Source: Gonatopus flavifemur (Eukaryota > Arthropoda > Insecta > Hymenoptera > Dryinidae). From it: a stretch of DNA of 64,000 nucleotides. Shown here piece by piece: positions 34,523-47,394 of the stretch (position 1 is the first letter of the stretch; the number at the start of each line of letters is the position of its first letter). Location: NCBI GenBank assembly GCA_018340375.1, contig JAFFJZ010000002.1:42180001-42244000 (forward strand), in the 5' to 3' direction. The notes under the pieces were generated by a model. The model worked only from the letters and a program-made list of their open reading frames with translations. It ran no database searches and had not been told where the DNA came from. Made by a program: the position numbers and the translations under genes.

Positions 34523-37204
34523 CTAGTACAGTGAAAAAGAATTCACGTTCAGAGAGCGACCTGTATATATTTAAAACACATTCATTATGAATTGAGAAGG
34601 TTTTTGATTGCATGAGAAGCCATTGGTTCTTTCGTCTTCCTTCAATTTATTGCCACCTATTCCATATTTTCAGATATACGGAAAAATCGAGGTTATTGAT
34701 ATCTAGAAGAATGACTCTCACTGAGGGGAAAAAATATTGATGGACAATATTCGTGGTGAATTCACCAAAAGTTGATAGTTTTACTGTGACAAATAACAAT
34801 AAGACTATTAAATTTGAATATTTTCATTACAAATTTTTGGTAAATTCATTACGAATATTTTTCAGTGATACTCTTTGTTCTTTGATTGATCGTCACCCTC
34901 TGGATATTGATAAATGTTTTTTAAATATTAATAACCTCGGTCTTTCCGGGGAACACTAGTCAACAGCCATTTACACTGATTTGAAGTGATAATGATGTGC
35001 TAAATACGAAAGTCGAATCGGATTTCTTCAATTCGCTCTGTTTTCTTCATTCTTTTTCTAATTTCTATCTAGATGCATATAAAAATCATACATAAAAAAC
35101 TATAAAAATTCTGAGATTCAGGAAACAGAAAAGAAAATTTATCAAAAATTCACAAATGGAACAAGAAAAATTCGTTAATATAGATATTACGAGCAAAGAT
35201 CAACCAGCTCATCTGCTTTGATGAATATAAAGCAGTGAGATTTGAATATTGTATTCATATAAATATGCACATCATAACAAGACTCATTAGGTGTACATAA
35301 ACTGTTCTGTTTTGAATAAAAGAAAACACTCGACCAACGGTCCTCACACCGTTGCATTAAACGTACATTAAACGTGCATTAAACAAACGTATGAATACGT
35401 GTCGAACTTGTCAAAATGATATATGATTTGTATATAGTTCAATATACTTTATATATAATTTCTATATGATCATATAAAAATTACATACAATTCTCAAAAT
35501 TTTTCTACAGAACTCTAGTTTCGAATGTTATACAAATTCGGACGAAACCGGATGAAAGTGCAACACGATTCGACCCGTTTTGATGCGGTTTTCGTCCCCA
35601 TTTTGTCAAAATCTATCCGACGTTTGAACGGAGGCGATAAGAGAATCACCATTTAGCATTTTTCTGACTAGGGAGTTGCATAGGGCTGATAAAACAAAAG
35701 AAAATTATTACCTACTGTGATGCAAATTAGGATAATTAATATTCTCCGAGAGGTAAAAGAAAAGTTGAGTGTTATGCATGTAATTCTATGCGTAACCGCA
35801 AAGTGCACAGTGCCCAAGATCACGTGCTGAAGAGACAGGAAATCCTATGGTGCCTTCATCGGAGAAAGTAGCCTTCGTTCACGTTCACATATAGAATGTG
35901 CATTTGTTTTATATATCTATGTATAAGGCACACCATATTACTCTCGTGCAAGTGTATTCTCCTTTTTCTCGATTTGTGCATCCTTTTTCATTATCATTTT
36001 TCTCACTTTGTGTTTGCGAGCAATGAAACTAAAATACCGTATCTTCCTTTTCCTTCTTTATTTTCATGAAATTCATTTTATAACATTAGAAAGGCTTTTT
36101 CTTCGCGATCAGAATGTATTCTAGAAGTTTCTATGTTAATCAGCACCTATCGTTACTCAATTTGATATAGCATTCCGTGGGTTCTGTGTAAACAAACAAA
36201 ATTGAAAATGCCATTATACAGATATGTGAAGTGAAAACTCTTTTTTTTGAAATTTCGAGACAAATGATTGCTTTGTTTTCCAATCGTACGTGCACACTTT
36301 TTATCCCTTAAGAGTAAATTCGATCAATGAATTGCGACAATTCATTAAAAGTATTTTTGTAACATCGTCTAGGGAGATATATAAGACTATAAGATTAATC
36401 CGCAGCTGCATCCATCATAATGCTGAGAAGTCTATATTTATTACATGCATGTAACTTGTATTTCGTGCGAAGACTTGTTCTTTGGTAAAAGATATCTCGT
36501 TTCCGTTGAAAAGCTATTGAGTCGATCTGATTAATAGCGTCATTATATTTCCTGCCATCTAAATACAGTGATCAGAAAGAGAATATAAAAGGCTGAACCC
36601 TAAAATCAATGTTTTTTTCTTGCGTGTTTTCTTATATTATATTATATATATATATACACAATACTCATCCTATATATAAGATTTATATATATTTTATACA
36701 TTTTTTATGTAGACGTATTCTTTCTTTTTAGGGTGAAATGATGATCATTGGTGCACAAGTTGTGATGCTGCTGATTCTTGACAAATTCGATTCTTTTTTA
36801 GAAAGGATATATAAACGGCATATTTTTTTTCTTTAATCTGCATCATCACATATAATTCAGGTAAAAATTCACCATCCGTAAAACAGGTAAAACACAATTG
36901 AAGTCAGTTCATATAAATTTCAAATAGACTAAAGATTTTTAGCTGTCAGGACGAACCACTGAGCTTCGTGAATAATAAAACTTTCAAGATATTATTTCTT
37001 TAATATTAATTCATCTGCCATTTTCGAAAAGAACACCGACAGGAAAGCTCATTCGTGTTGAATCAATCTTCACTCGAATACGATGGAAAAAATATTGATT
37101 CCACGTGAACATAGCTCATTACGTTCAAATAATTAATCAAACCCCATTTGAGGATTATTCAGTCATGTGTTTGTGAAATGTGTACTTTATTTACCCGCAT
37201 CCAA
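34523..37204. other. no supportable gene
   Basis: AT-rich spacer. (TA)n near 36634-36656. GGATGAAAGTGC...GATGCGGTTTTCG near 35545-35600 has a self-similar look but no ends. Confidence 0.45.
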
Positions 37205-37653
37205 CACGGGAAAACATTTGTGGTGAATTCTGGAATAAGAATAATTCTTCCTCTTACCATTTGAAACAAATTGTGGTAATTTCAACTACATTGAAGTAGA
37301 TTCAATGGCAGTTTCTTAGCGATTCTAAAGTGACCAATTTTTTGGTTTGGTAAAAATTTGGTCAGAAAATGGTTACCCAGATGGTTTCTACCATATAATG
37401 ACTTATTTGTGATCGAAAGCTAACGATTGCTTAGAACAAATCTGCCACCAAAAAGTATCCAAAAAATGTGGTCCGTTTTTAGAATCTTTTTGGTATTTTT
37501 GAGTTGAAAACCCAGAAACTCATCAAATTGAGGTTGATTGAATTTTTGTTGGATTTTGGTCAATTTTTGTTGAAAAAAATGTCCTATTTTTGATAAATTT
37601 CCCAAATTTAATTTCAAATTGTGGTAAATATAACGAATAATTTTTTTTGTGTG
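37205..37653. mobile_element. self-similar element, CACGGGAAAACA...TTTTTTTGTGTG, AA duplication
   Basis: A 449-base element with AA on both sides. The interior repeats TTTGGT/ACCAAA and GGTAATTTC in both orientations. The terminal repeat is imperfect. Confidence 0.6.
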
Positions 37654-37734
37654 AAATAAAGATTCATTAAATACAATTCAACTGTTCTCTCGGTGAATAT
37701 AAATTTTCAAATATTTGGTTTATTTATATTCTTG

Positions 37735-37942
37735 AAAATTGAATCCTCTATAAAAATAAAACGAAAATCCAAGCTCATAAAATCTGATAAATCATCGATG
37801 TTTATCTCCTCGAATTAACCCTTTGATACTGAAAATATCGTTCAATGATTTTACTACAAAATTTTGGGTATCCAACAGCTAATTATTTCGTGAATTGATT
37901 ACTAATTTGTTCCAATAACCGACTCAAACTTCAGCAACATGT
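37735..37942 (+). repeat. dispersed non-TIR repeat, copy 1
   Basis: About 200 bases align without large gaps to 51112-51307: AAACGAAAAT, AAAATCTGA.AAATCATCG, TTATCTCC, ATTAC.AATT.GTT.CAATAA, CTTC..CAACATG. No inverted termini. It may be a fragment of a longer interspersed repeat or a duplicated segment. Confidence 0.7.
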
Positions 37943-38651
37943 TTATTTGAAGATTTTTTTTATAAATCTTGAAATCTTGATCAGCACTCGACAATTTTTT
38001 TCATATCACTTTGAACATCATCCTTATATTTTCGTAAATTTAAGTTACAATTCTAATCCACGATGATTCGAAATTTTGTGGTTTGCTATTCGTTGTTAAC
38101 GAATCCTAGGTCAGTTTTAATCCTTTCAAATATCATAATCGTATTTCTTTCTTGAGATTCCGGGTATGCATTGCTTCTCTTTTGCCGACTTGATACTATA
38201 AATCTGGTAGATGAATTGCCGAATTGAGAATCTGGCTTGGATTCAAATGTTTGAATAATAATTTGAGGATTTCTGTTGCATAATAAATATACACAACGTT
38301 ATAGCTATTTTCGAGTTTACAATTTTAGTCGAACTTATTTCGAATCTTGTTGGAAAACAGTTTCAAAATTCTGCACAATTTTTTTTTTTTGATGAACTTT
38401 GCGATTCGTGCAAGAATCATTGAGTTGGCTGCGTGAGGTTTGGGAACTTTCTGGAACATACCATAGACCTTTGAGATGTTTCACATGAAACTATTCGAAA
38501 TAACATTCCTGAGATGTCACAGGAATGTCTCATGTTTAAGGATCGTTGCGGAGATATTATTTTGAAACATTTCACTTAAAACGTTACAATTTGTTCAATG
38601 GGACGTGAAATTCAAAAATCTAAGATTCTGAAAATTTTGCTTTAAATCGTA
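37943..38651. other. no supportable gene
   Basis: AT-rich spacer without features. Confidence 0.5.
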
Positions 38652-38915
38652 CACGGAAAAAAATCACCTGTGGATTCTGCATTGGTTGTTGTTATTTTGA
38701 CATAACTGCTGACGTGAATGCAATTGAAGTAAAATCTACATTGCAACCAATGGTATGTGTACATTGCTACTGAAGTAAATGGCAGGCGTGTTGCCATGGT
38801 AACCATGATAAGAATATAAATCCAACAGGACTCTGAAGTAAATTCTATATGAAATCCACACCGTAATGATAACCTCATTTTTCATGTAATTTTTACATGG
38901 TAATTTTTTTCCGTG
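38652..38915. mobile_element. MITE, CACGGAAAAAAAT...ATTTTTTTCCGTG, TA duplication
   Basis: A 264-base element with TA on both sides. The interior GCTGACGTGAATGCAATTG and CATTGCTACTGAAGTAAATGG match 18712-18986 in the opposite orientation. Confidence 0.85.
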
Positions 38916-38917
38916 TA

Positions 38918-40470
38918 TTAATGAAATATAAAAAAGAAAACAGAAAAGATGTTTTTTTTTTTTTGATGACGAGACATGCACAAGGACTAAATTTTCATGG
39001 TTCCACCTCTTTCTCAATACTTCATCAGAAGTTGATAGTTGGGAAATGATTCCACTCTGTCCGTAATTTTGCCATAATAGTTTCACATGGAATCGTTCCG
39101 ACAAATATATCATGTAAATATAGATCCATCACATTAGAGATGTATTTTGAATTCATTCAAATTGTGAGTGGGTGTCACAGAAATAATTCATCGCACCAAG
39201 CAGTTTGTGTAGGTTGTTTTCGACAAGGAATAAAAAGCATATAAATTACCTTATCTTGCTATTGTGTTTATAAATTATGCACTACGTAAATAATTCTGTT
39301 CATTCGCCATAGCTAAGAATGAATTTCACGTTATTATTCTTGCTCCCTGTCAGTACGGTGATTGTGACTTTTTGATAAAGTGTTACATTGTTTACAAATA
39401 TATTTGTTAAATTCAACTGCGAAAGTTGAAAAATTACCAATATGAATATTTGCGTGTTCTCAAGTGAAAGAATTTGCCAAAGGCTATTTATAGTTATTTA
39501 GTTTTCCGGAACTTCAAATTCTAATTCGAAAAGATTTTCTGATTATTTAATCCACATTTTGATGAAGATTTTGCTGAATTATACAGTAAATATATAATTT
39601 TTTCAAAATTTGATAACAAACTTTTCTAGAATCAATCCTCTGGGAAAGATTCCATTCGTTCTAGTTCCTCGTTCGATAAACGACAACTCACAGCAAATAT
39701 TCAGAATTTTTTCAAGCGGAATGGGGACAATTCTATACATTTCGGAATGTGCAGTTAAGTTTATGATCAATTCCATATACGTGTGCTGAAAATTGATTCC
39801 CTATCCCATGACCGGAATTTTTCAGTTGCTGCTTGGAGGAAAATTTCGAATATTTTTCACAGTGAATATACAGACAAAGGTACTCGAATGAATGGATAAC
39901 TCACCTTTGGACTACTTAGCAGTGTAGAAATAGATATTTGCCAACAAAAATGACAATTCAAAAGATTGATATGATTCATATCGTGGAAAAAACAATGTGT
40001 AACAAGTCAATACATTATAATTTGAAGTTTCATTCAACGAACAATAAAGTAATAAGATGAACAATAGATCTTACACAATTAAAGAATCATTATATATCGT
40101 CAGCATGTTAATCGCACAGGTCAATTCAATATCTTCCTTCACGAAGTACTTGCGATGAGAAACAAACTCATAAAAGTGAATCACACTTATGAAACTGTCA
40201 TCAATGATCATATTTTGCTTTTTCTTCGTGATGAAAGATTGAAGTCGACATATTGCACTAATTAGATGTTTTTCATCATTTTTCTTATACAGTTATTGTC
40301 AAATTTTCCACTGTGTTCGCGTAGTGCGGGGTGGAACAGCTGTAACATTTGTATGATGCGAAAAAGTGTTTGAATCATGTAATCCCCTTCAAAACACTCC
40401 AGAGCGTGTAAATATACCAATCACTCAGATCGAGTGTTTTATAATGAAACATTTTATCCATTTTACGGAT
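38918..40470. other. no supportable gene
   Basis: AT-rich spacer. The minus frame at 38736-39113 runs partly through the MITE and is not credible. Confidence 0.5.
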
Positions 40471-40706
40471 ATTAGGGTGCTTCTTATTTTATATATAAAA
40501 ATTGTTTTCTGATTTTTTTGTTGTCAACAAACAAGTTTTCTCTACGGCTGACCCTCTAATTTTGTTCTACATCATGAAAGAGTGCTACAATATTTTTGAC
40601 ATAATTTTCAAAAGAGATTTGGGGGTCGTTCACGGCGAAAACTTGTTTGTCGACAACAAAAAAATCAGAAAACACTTTTTGTGTATAAAATAAGAATCAC
40701 CCTAAT
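40471..40706. mobile_element. long-TIR element, ATTAGGGTG...CACCCTAAT, GGAT duplication
   Basis: A 236-base element with inverted arms of about 70 bases (TTGTTGTC.ACAAACAAG, TTTTCTGATTTTTTTG), near identical. GGAT lies on both sides (40467-40470, 40707-40710), a 4-bp duplication distinct from the 2-bp class in this window. Confidence 0.75.
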
Positions 40707-41164
40707 GGATATATTTACAAAATTTTGAGCGTTTAAAAAGTGACTACACGATTTGAACACTTTGAGTGTTTTCAAATAAAACACTTGGATTTGCAGTGCA
40801 TGTTCTCATCGATCTCTCACCAAAAATAATTGTATTTTCTTGATCTACCGTTATTTAGTTTGATAAAATTAGTAATTTGTTTTCGAGTAGGAGTACCACA
40901 AAAAATGTAAAGTGTATCGAAGTCAAAACGAAATTTGTTCGATCAAAGTTTCCTCATCCACAATAAACACAGAACAGTTTATTTGTATTCAATAAATCTT
41001 TTTTTCGGATACGGCAAAATGATTAGTTATCACATATAAAAAGAGTCATTCACTGCAAATTACGTTTATTAACAATCAAGAAGTGTCATATGAAGCTTTT
41101 TTAACACTTGATGAATTTTTTTTCAGTTAATCGATTCAATTTATGTGGAAAAACATATTTATTC

Positions 41165-41733
41165 CGCAGAAGATAATGGTAATATTTACCATGCTAAGGG
41201 GGCGTCCATTAATTACGTGGGTCATTTTTCAGGATTTTTACCCCCCCCCCCTTGGTGAGATTTCGTAAGATTTTTGAAAATTTGTGTTTTGGGTGTAAAT
41301 GCGTAAATTAGTGTAAACACTGTTGTGTCAGATTTTGCCATAGTTTATTCTAGAAATATTTTTCACCTTTTTAACTTCACTTTCATGCATATTTACACCG
41401 TTTTCTGCTAGAAAAAAAATTACGTGAGATTTGCTAAGACCCCCCCCCCCCTGCCCCAAGTAAGATTTAGTGAAATTGAGCTCGACCCCCTCCCCCCTAA
41501 ACACCCCACGTAACATGTTATTCGCCCTTATTTTACCTGAAATCGTGATTGTTTCAATGTGAGAATAGAATTCTTTGTCATTTTTCTGATAATAATATAT
41601 ATGTAGCATAGTAATTATTACTAGAAAAATAAGAAAGAATTCTGTTCTCACATAGTAAGAATCACGATTTTATATAAAATAAGATCGAATACTATGGTAG
41701 TATGATAAATATTATTATTCTTTTCTCTCCGTG
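41165..41733. mobile_element. nested hairpin element ending TTTTCTCTCCGTG
   Basis: Once the inner insertion is removed, long arms appear: ATAATGGTAATATTTACCATG against the complement of CATGGTAGTATGATAAATATT (imperfect), then CTGAAATCGTGATT.., GTGAGAATAGAATTCTTT paired with the complement at 41622-41683. It interrupts the 40968-41755 copy. Confidence 0.6.
41197..41528. mobile_element. innermost nested element, AGGGGGCGTCCATTAATTAC...TTCGCCCT, TA duplication
   Basis: The left CGTCCATTAATTACGTGGG and right CCCCACGTAACATGTTATTCG ends are inverted, and TA lies on both sides (41195-41196, 41529-41530). The interior has C runs (about 10-11 C at 41241 and 41440) and AAATTACGTGAGATTT in both orientations. 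Third level of a three-deep nest. Confidence 0.65.
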
Positions 41734-41755
41734 CAAATACACTCTTCTCTCAGTG

Positions 41756-42958
41756 TGAACAAAAGTGAGGTTCATTCTTTCAATTTGATTATTTCCATTC
41801 GAATTCATTCTTCCCATCTATTGTGTTATTTTTCCTCCCATAAATCACTAATTTTTCTAGAAAAGAGAAAATTTCTTTTTATCTTCAATCTTGAAAAACC
41901 CTCATTCATTATTCAGTACTTTGTTGAATCATTCCTAACAATATTTCAGAATATACACTTTGTACAACGCAAAAATTGTAATTCAAGTTTATGCTTGTAT
42001 TCAATTATAATAAGAGTTGGAAACCTTGTTCATGAAAGACAAAACAGCAGTGTAGTCAGACGGACTGTAACCTTCTTCGGTATTTTTAAGAACCGCTATA
42101 TCGCAATACCATGAATATAATATACAGGATTGCTCATTGCAAGTGGTTTGCTTCGATGAATTGATTTCCTTGATGTCCGAACAAGTACGATGACCTTGAG
42201 GGCTTCAACCCCAGAATTCCAGTCGACCCTGGTATTACCAACCGACCAGTAAAGTTGTCCGTGGTCACTTACGTCCTTCGATTCCAGGATACAATTTTAT
42301 TTTACATATATAATACTTCTCTTATGTACACGCATATTGCAAATTTCTTCTTTCATACTGTGAAGCAAAAGATGATTCACCATTCAATGACTCGCTGTGA
42401 CGATAATAAAGAGACAAAAGAATCAATAAAGAACCAATTATTCTGCAATTGATGATTTAGACTTGGAATGTGAAATTAGAATCATTAGATTTATTTTCAT
42501 CTAAGAGAATTTTTTTATCGAATACGATTTCATTCGTCAATATTACGTTATTATTCGTTGTTCTTTTCTATGTTTCGAGGAAAAAATAGGGAAAAGAACA
42601 AGGAAATTTGGCATGAACGAGGAAAACTTTCCTAAGGAGAGTGGAAGAGTTTTCAAAATTATATACAATTTATATATAATTTCATGCAGAAAAGGATACC
42701 CTTCAGAACTAATTCATGAAAATAGTATATCATTAATTATTTGAATAATTAAGTGAAGGTTCTTCTCAAGTGATTCGAAAATAAGGTGATTTTCTCGAAT
42801 TTTTTTCATAGAAGGAGGTAAATCAAGAATTTGAATTTTGTTGACATTGATTTCATGAGTCTCAAGGCACGTAACAAGTTTTTGAAAAATATTGCCATGG
42901 GAATTTAATTTACGAGAGCTGATCACCTTACAAAAATGAAGAATCGTTTTGCACTGTA
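41756..42958. other. no supportable gene
   Basis: A plus-strand frame of 127 codons (41731-42114) starts inside the repeat and has no domain features. Confidence 0.4.
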
Positions 42959-43099
42959 CACGGAAAGACCGGGTCTATCAATATTCAGAAAGAATTTATC
43001 AACGTTTAGAAAAATTACTGTCAATTTAGGGAAAAAGAGGATCGCTGAAAAATATTCGTAGTGAGTCTAAGTATTGATAGACTTCAATATCTTTCCGTG
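42959..43099. mobile_element. short MITE, CACGGAAAGACC...TCTTTCCGTG, TA duplication
   Basis: A 141-base element with TA on both sides, TCTATCAATA/TATTGATAGA inverted inside the termini, and no coding content. Confidence 0.75.
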
Positions 43100-46000
43100 T
43101 AGCACTTGTAACAATCATCTAAAATCAAAAACTGAACATTTTTTTATGAAATTTAAAATATTGATCGGAGGTTGAACCAATGAAGAGTCATGAATTGGAA
43201 AAGATCAGCAACAGTGTTTCGCTCCATGAGCAAAAATCATCTGTTTTTATATTTATCCTTCAATGGATTTAATTTACTTTGTAATTGAGGAAAAGAAAAA
43301 CCCGATTCATTAAGTAGTTTTTGAGATTTTGAAAAAAACACCTCTGAAGGTTTGGTATACGAATGTTTTGATTAAAAAATATATTTTTAATGTACTTCGA
43401 GATTTATTCAAAGTGTTACAAAATTCAAGTTCTTTATTAACTTTCTTCCATGAAAACAAAATTCGAAAATATCACCTCTTTTTGGCATTCGCTTTACGAG
43501 AATCTCCCCTCAATGAAAAAGAATGGAAGTTTTTTTTGTCATTTCCATCTATTTCGATGAATTACTCCGCGCATAATTTCTTGAAATCAAATATATTTCA
43601 TCCACAAAAAATAATTTTAATTTATCAAAGAAAACTCCGGACCCTCAACATCTGTTGGCGAAAAACTATACGCGAGACGGATGTATCGTCAAAAAGGGAA
43701 TAAAGTGCCGTCCCTATATGTAGTGTAAGTGAATATAAAATGGTATAAAAGGATCTATGATCACGATCAAATCGATATAATAGAATATACATGGATTGAA
43801 CGATTGAAGGAAAATGAGGTCACGAGGATACAACAGGGAGGGCATAGTATGGCTGATTTTTTTCACGAGCTCTTGTAGTAATAAACCAGAATCCAAAGAA
43901 AAGAGGGTGGGTACAATGAAAAGAGAAAATACTAGTTCTCAATCGATTTCATCCCTGTTCTTTTTTCTCTCTTCATGATGATCATTTTACTTCTTATACC
44001 AACCGGTTTCCTTTCGAGTTCATCTTTTTTACGCTCACAATCTTTGCGCGAGTTCGAATGAGTGATAATTTTAATCGGTACAGGAGCAATTTACTTCTGA
44101 TTCCCTGAGGCAATATTCCCTATGGAAATTGAAATGTCAGCATTTGTGAGTGTGCATTGTTATATTGGTGCCTTTGTACATGGAAACAATGTTGGGATTT
44201 TCAAAGAAATTGAAGATCGTATTTCTAAATTGCTTGACATCTTATCTTATCGTATCGTGGCATGCCAGTAAATAAGATTATGATCATGATCGAATACTTC
44301 ACTAATTTCGTAATTCTCTTTCTTACAACATAATTATTAGCTCCTGACTCATTGATTTCTTTGTCGTTCTTCCTCCGAGTTGCTTGAACTTATTTTTCAA
44401 AATGAAATTCAATGTTCTCAATGTTCTCATCAATCATTCTTGTTGAACAAGAATAACAGAAGATGCTCTCATGTGAGGAATAATTTTTTCCATTTAATTC
44501 CATCATTAAAAATACCCTGCATTCGTGGTGTATACACAGGTCATCTCCTCCTAGGACTCTTTGTTTGTTTGTTAATGTGGTTTTTATCACGGATTCCCAC
44601 GTATGAAGTAGTTTTCAAAGAATTCGATGTTATGCCACTGGAATATACCACTTGGATGAGTTTTGAACGGTTGAGTCATTTGGTTGAGAAATGCGACTAT
44701 GCATTCAATTATTATTTCCTTCGGTTCATTTTAGCGTTGCATCAACTTGGACTTCTTGCATATGCAAATGATTCACAGTACAATTTCAAATCTTTCGAAC
44801 TATGATTTCGATTATCTTTGCATATACACATTGCATAAAAACTGCAATTGCATTAGCTGACATCAGTAAGGTATTGGCCAATGTATCTTACATTTTATTC
44901 ATTTTGCATGAATATCAATTTCTAAAGGAAGAATTGAATTAATGTAATAGATGATAAAAATGTTAATGAATTTTATCCAGTTAAGAAAATATTTAGTTTG
45001 TTTTCTAAATAAAACTATTTGATAATATACTTTATCTTCGCATAAATTGTACAGCTTTTGTTTGTTTTTTTTTTTTTTAAATATCAAGTGAGGTACAAAA
45101 GTTTGTTTTAAGATAACAAGATTGAGTATATGAGTCTTTGGTTATCTATGACGAGTTAGTCATAGCGAGTATGTACTTAGGTGGCACAGGGAATTACAAT
45201 TTAGCTGCTTAGACTATTCGTGTAGCATGTATTTGGCAAAACTAACATAGTCGAAGTCAATGAAAGTTAGTTTCAGATTGAAGTGTAATTTGTTGTATCG
45301 AATATATATGCAGTTAATTAAGAGCATCCTGGAACCTTGGGTAAATTTAACGCACATTCATATAGAATTTACAGTATAATTGTGCCGTAATACATTTCAC
45401 GAAGTTCTACGCAATTATTTCACTTTCTTCTTACAATACCACCGTAATGGATGACAGTTGATGGTTTTTATCTAATGGTTCGAGAATAAAAGTCAAAGAA
45501 CCACTTAATCATACAAATAATGGATAAATTCCTCCTGTATAAGAATCTTAATTTTGTATCAACCATCTCATACAAATTCAACTGTTTTGTACCTTCTATG
45601 TGTTCCATGATGGATCATCTAACGGAACAAAATATCAAATTCAAACGGAAAGGAATGAAAAAGAGGGAATACCATTCCCGTTACACCAGAGTAGGGACGA
45701 AAAAAAAGCTATGTAACGTAAGATCAGCAAAAAGTGTTGCGTATAATTCAACAGGTTTGTAGTAAATTATAAAAAATAACGATCAAATGACTGTTACCCA
45801 TCGATTATCAAATAACCATCAAATCCGTTGATCAAATCTCTTAAGAAGATACATCAATCATTTAAAAAAACACATTCATGAAATTCGAAAGAAAAATATT
45901 GATAAGTGGATACGAATATGAATGGCTATCTCGATTCCTCAAGATGTTTAATGGTGTTTTTTTTTTGTAGAGCAGCATTGTAAAGAGGCATTTCTTCAAC

Positions 46001-46536
46001 TTTCTTTTTATCCAAAAAGAATATTCTCATTCTTTCTCCTTATTCAAAAATGGACATAAATCCTCATCGAATAAATTGTTCACGGATATAAATCATTTAT
46101 GTAATTTTTTTTCGCGAGGAAGAGTAATAAAGAACGTAATACGTAGAAAGGCGCATGGCTTGGTGTAGAAAGTGACGAGAGGAACTACGAGGGGGGTGAT
46201 TGACGCGATACGATAATGATGCAAATGAAATAACAAATGGACGGGAGATGGTAAAGGAACAGCCAGGAGAGGGAAAAAGTTTCAAGAGAAAATCCTGATG
46301 GAAAGAGATAGAATTTATACGAAGAGTAAAGCTAGAAAGATGTAAGCTGAGACGGGATAGAGACAAAGATGAGTTAAGGTAAAACAGAGGCGGTAAAGTG
46401 TGTCGTGGTAAAGCGGTACACGCGACCGACGGATCCTCTGTCATAATATGTAGTTTCACAATGGCGGGTATCGAGGGCAGAACACCGTTAGGCACAGCAG
46501 ATCTTTCTTCGTGTTTCGCTGGTGGTACCGTGTTAC
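43100..46536. other. no supportable gene; two long frames
   Basis: Plus-strand frames of 124 codons (43329-43703) and 141 codons (44380-44805) are the longest here. The second has a hydrophobic stretch (HLLLGLFVCLLMWFL) followed by mixed protein-like text ending KSFEL-stop, but no family resemblance or splice partner, and it is near the chance limit. Nothing else is supportable. Confidence 0.35.
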
Positions 46537-46588
46537 CCAGAGACGATGATATGACGATGAGGAGAGTAGTTCGAATGAATTTGACCAT
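46537..46588 (-). CDS. candidate first coding exon encoding a signal peptide (minus strand)
   Basis: On the minus strand GAGAGAAAAAATGGTC gives a good start context at 46588. The frame reads MVKFIRTTLLIVISSSL and then reaches a donor CTCTGG|GTAACA at about 46537. Basic residues followed by a hydrophobic core and small residues are classic for a secretory signal, and a split just after the signal peptide is common. Without splicing the frame continues for 163 codons, but the distal part looks non-coding. The upstream region is GC-enriched. Confidence 0.35.
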
Positions 46589-46780
46589 TTTTTCTCTCCG
46601 TTGTGGAGTTGGTTTCTCTGCAGCAAAAAGTTTTATTTCTGCCCACTCGAAATTTTCTGGTGGCGACTAGAAAATATTCGAGACTTTGTTTTGTAGCAAA
46701 AATCATCCTAGCCACCTTGTGGTCCGTGTCAAGAGCCTTTCCAGGGATTCAGTCTCCTGCAAGGGTCCTGAAAAGTACTA

Positions 46781-47005
46781 CACGGCAAAAATAATTTAAC
46801 TGCAGCAGCTAAGTAGCTAGCACGGACACGAACAGCCATTAAATTAGCTCCTGCAGCTGAATTTTAGCTGTTACAGCAAAAAAATTTGCATTTGTAGTTA
46901 ATTTATTTGCGGTGACAGCTAAAATTCAGCTGTAGGAGCTAATTTAATGGCTGTCCGTGTCCGTGCTAGCTACTTAGCTGCTGCAGCTAAATTATTTTTT
47001 CCGTG
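46781..47005. mobile_element. MITE with 85-bp arms, CACGGCAAAAATAATTTA...TAAATTATTTTTTCCGTG, TA duplication
   Basis: A 225-base element with TA on both sides. Arms of about 85-90 bases match almost perfectly (GCTAAGTAGCTAGCACGGAC, GCCATTAAATTAGCTCCTGC) and the interior is built from CAGCTAAATT units. A degenerate relative lies at 57013-57168. Confidence 0.88.
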
Positions 47006-47322
47006 TAGACACCCTGGTATAATTCAATGTAAATTTCACAACGGTAAATCACCATTCAAACCTATTGAATTTCCATTGGATCTCGTCAATTTGAAAGGTT
47101 CCAATGGGTTTTGATGAGTTTGAAAAAGTGTGAATAGTCATTTATCGTTACAAAGTTTTTATAAAATCTCATTAATGCAAGGGCTATAATACTTTTTACC
47201 AAAACTCCTGTTGTATTTCATTCAACTGAACTCGAATTCTTTCAAGTGAAGACTATCAAGGGAATTATTAAGCAATGAATGGAGGTAATTGAAAACTCAT
47301 GGTGCTTCATAATTTGATTCAG

Positions 47323-47394
47323 ACCCAGGATGTTGGGATATTCCGGAGAACAATTTACGCCCATTGGTATTACTCGGGATATTATGTTATCGAG
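47323..47394 (+). CDS. candidate exon, Ig-like segment (FAM187-like?)
   Basis: An acceptor TTGATTCAG ends at 47322 and a donor ATCGAG|GTAATA follows 47394, giving exactly 24 codons in phase 0: TQDVGIFRRTIYAHWYYSG then YYVIE. The text D-x-G-I-F followed by paired tyrosines resembles the F-strand region of an Ig-like domain (DxGxYxC), although the usual cysteine is an arginine here. It is phase-compatible with 48194-48387, which carries the next landmark of FAM187-type proteins. A second frame is open too. Confidence 0.33.

Larger units (their letters stand above)
40968..41755. mobile_element. second copy of the 31923-32174 MITE family, interrupted
   Basis: Left CACAGAACAGTTTATTTG...GGATACGGCAAAAT and right CAAATACACTCTTCTCTCAGTG match the family ends. 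The middle holds the nested elements at 41165-41733 and 41197-41528. Confidence 0.65.

Noticed and set aside
41328..42114. frames of 107 and 127 codons near 41.3-42.1 kb
   Set aside because: The first runs through nested transposon sequence with C-runs, and the second starts inside a MITE end. No coding features.
44380..44805. 141-codon plus-strand frame with a hydrophobic segment
   Set aside because: About one frame of this size is expected by chance in 64 kb of this composition. No motif, start context or splice partner was recognised.
46097..46536. continuation of the 163-codon minus-strand frame
   Set aside because: After the probable donor at about 46537 the text becomes serine/leucine-rich and unstructured. 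Only the first 17 codons look like protein.
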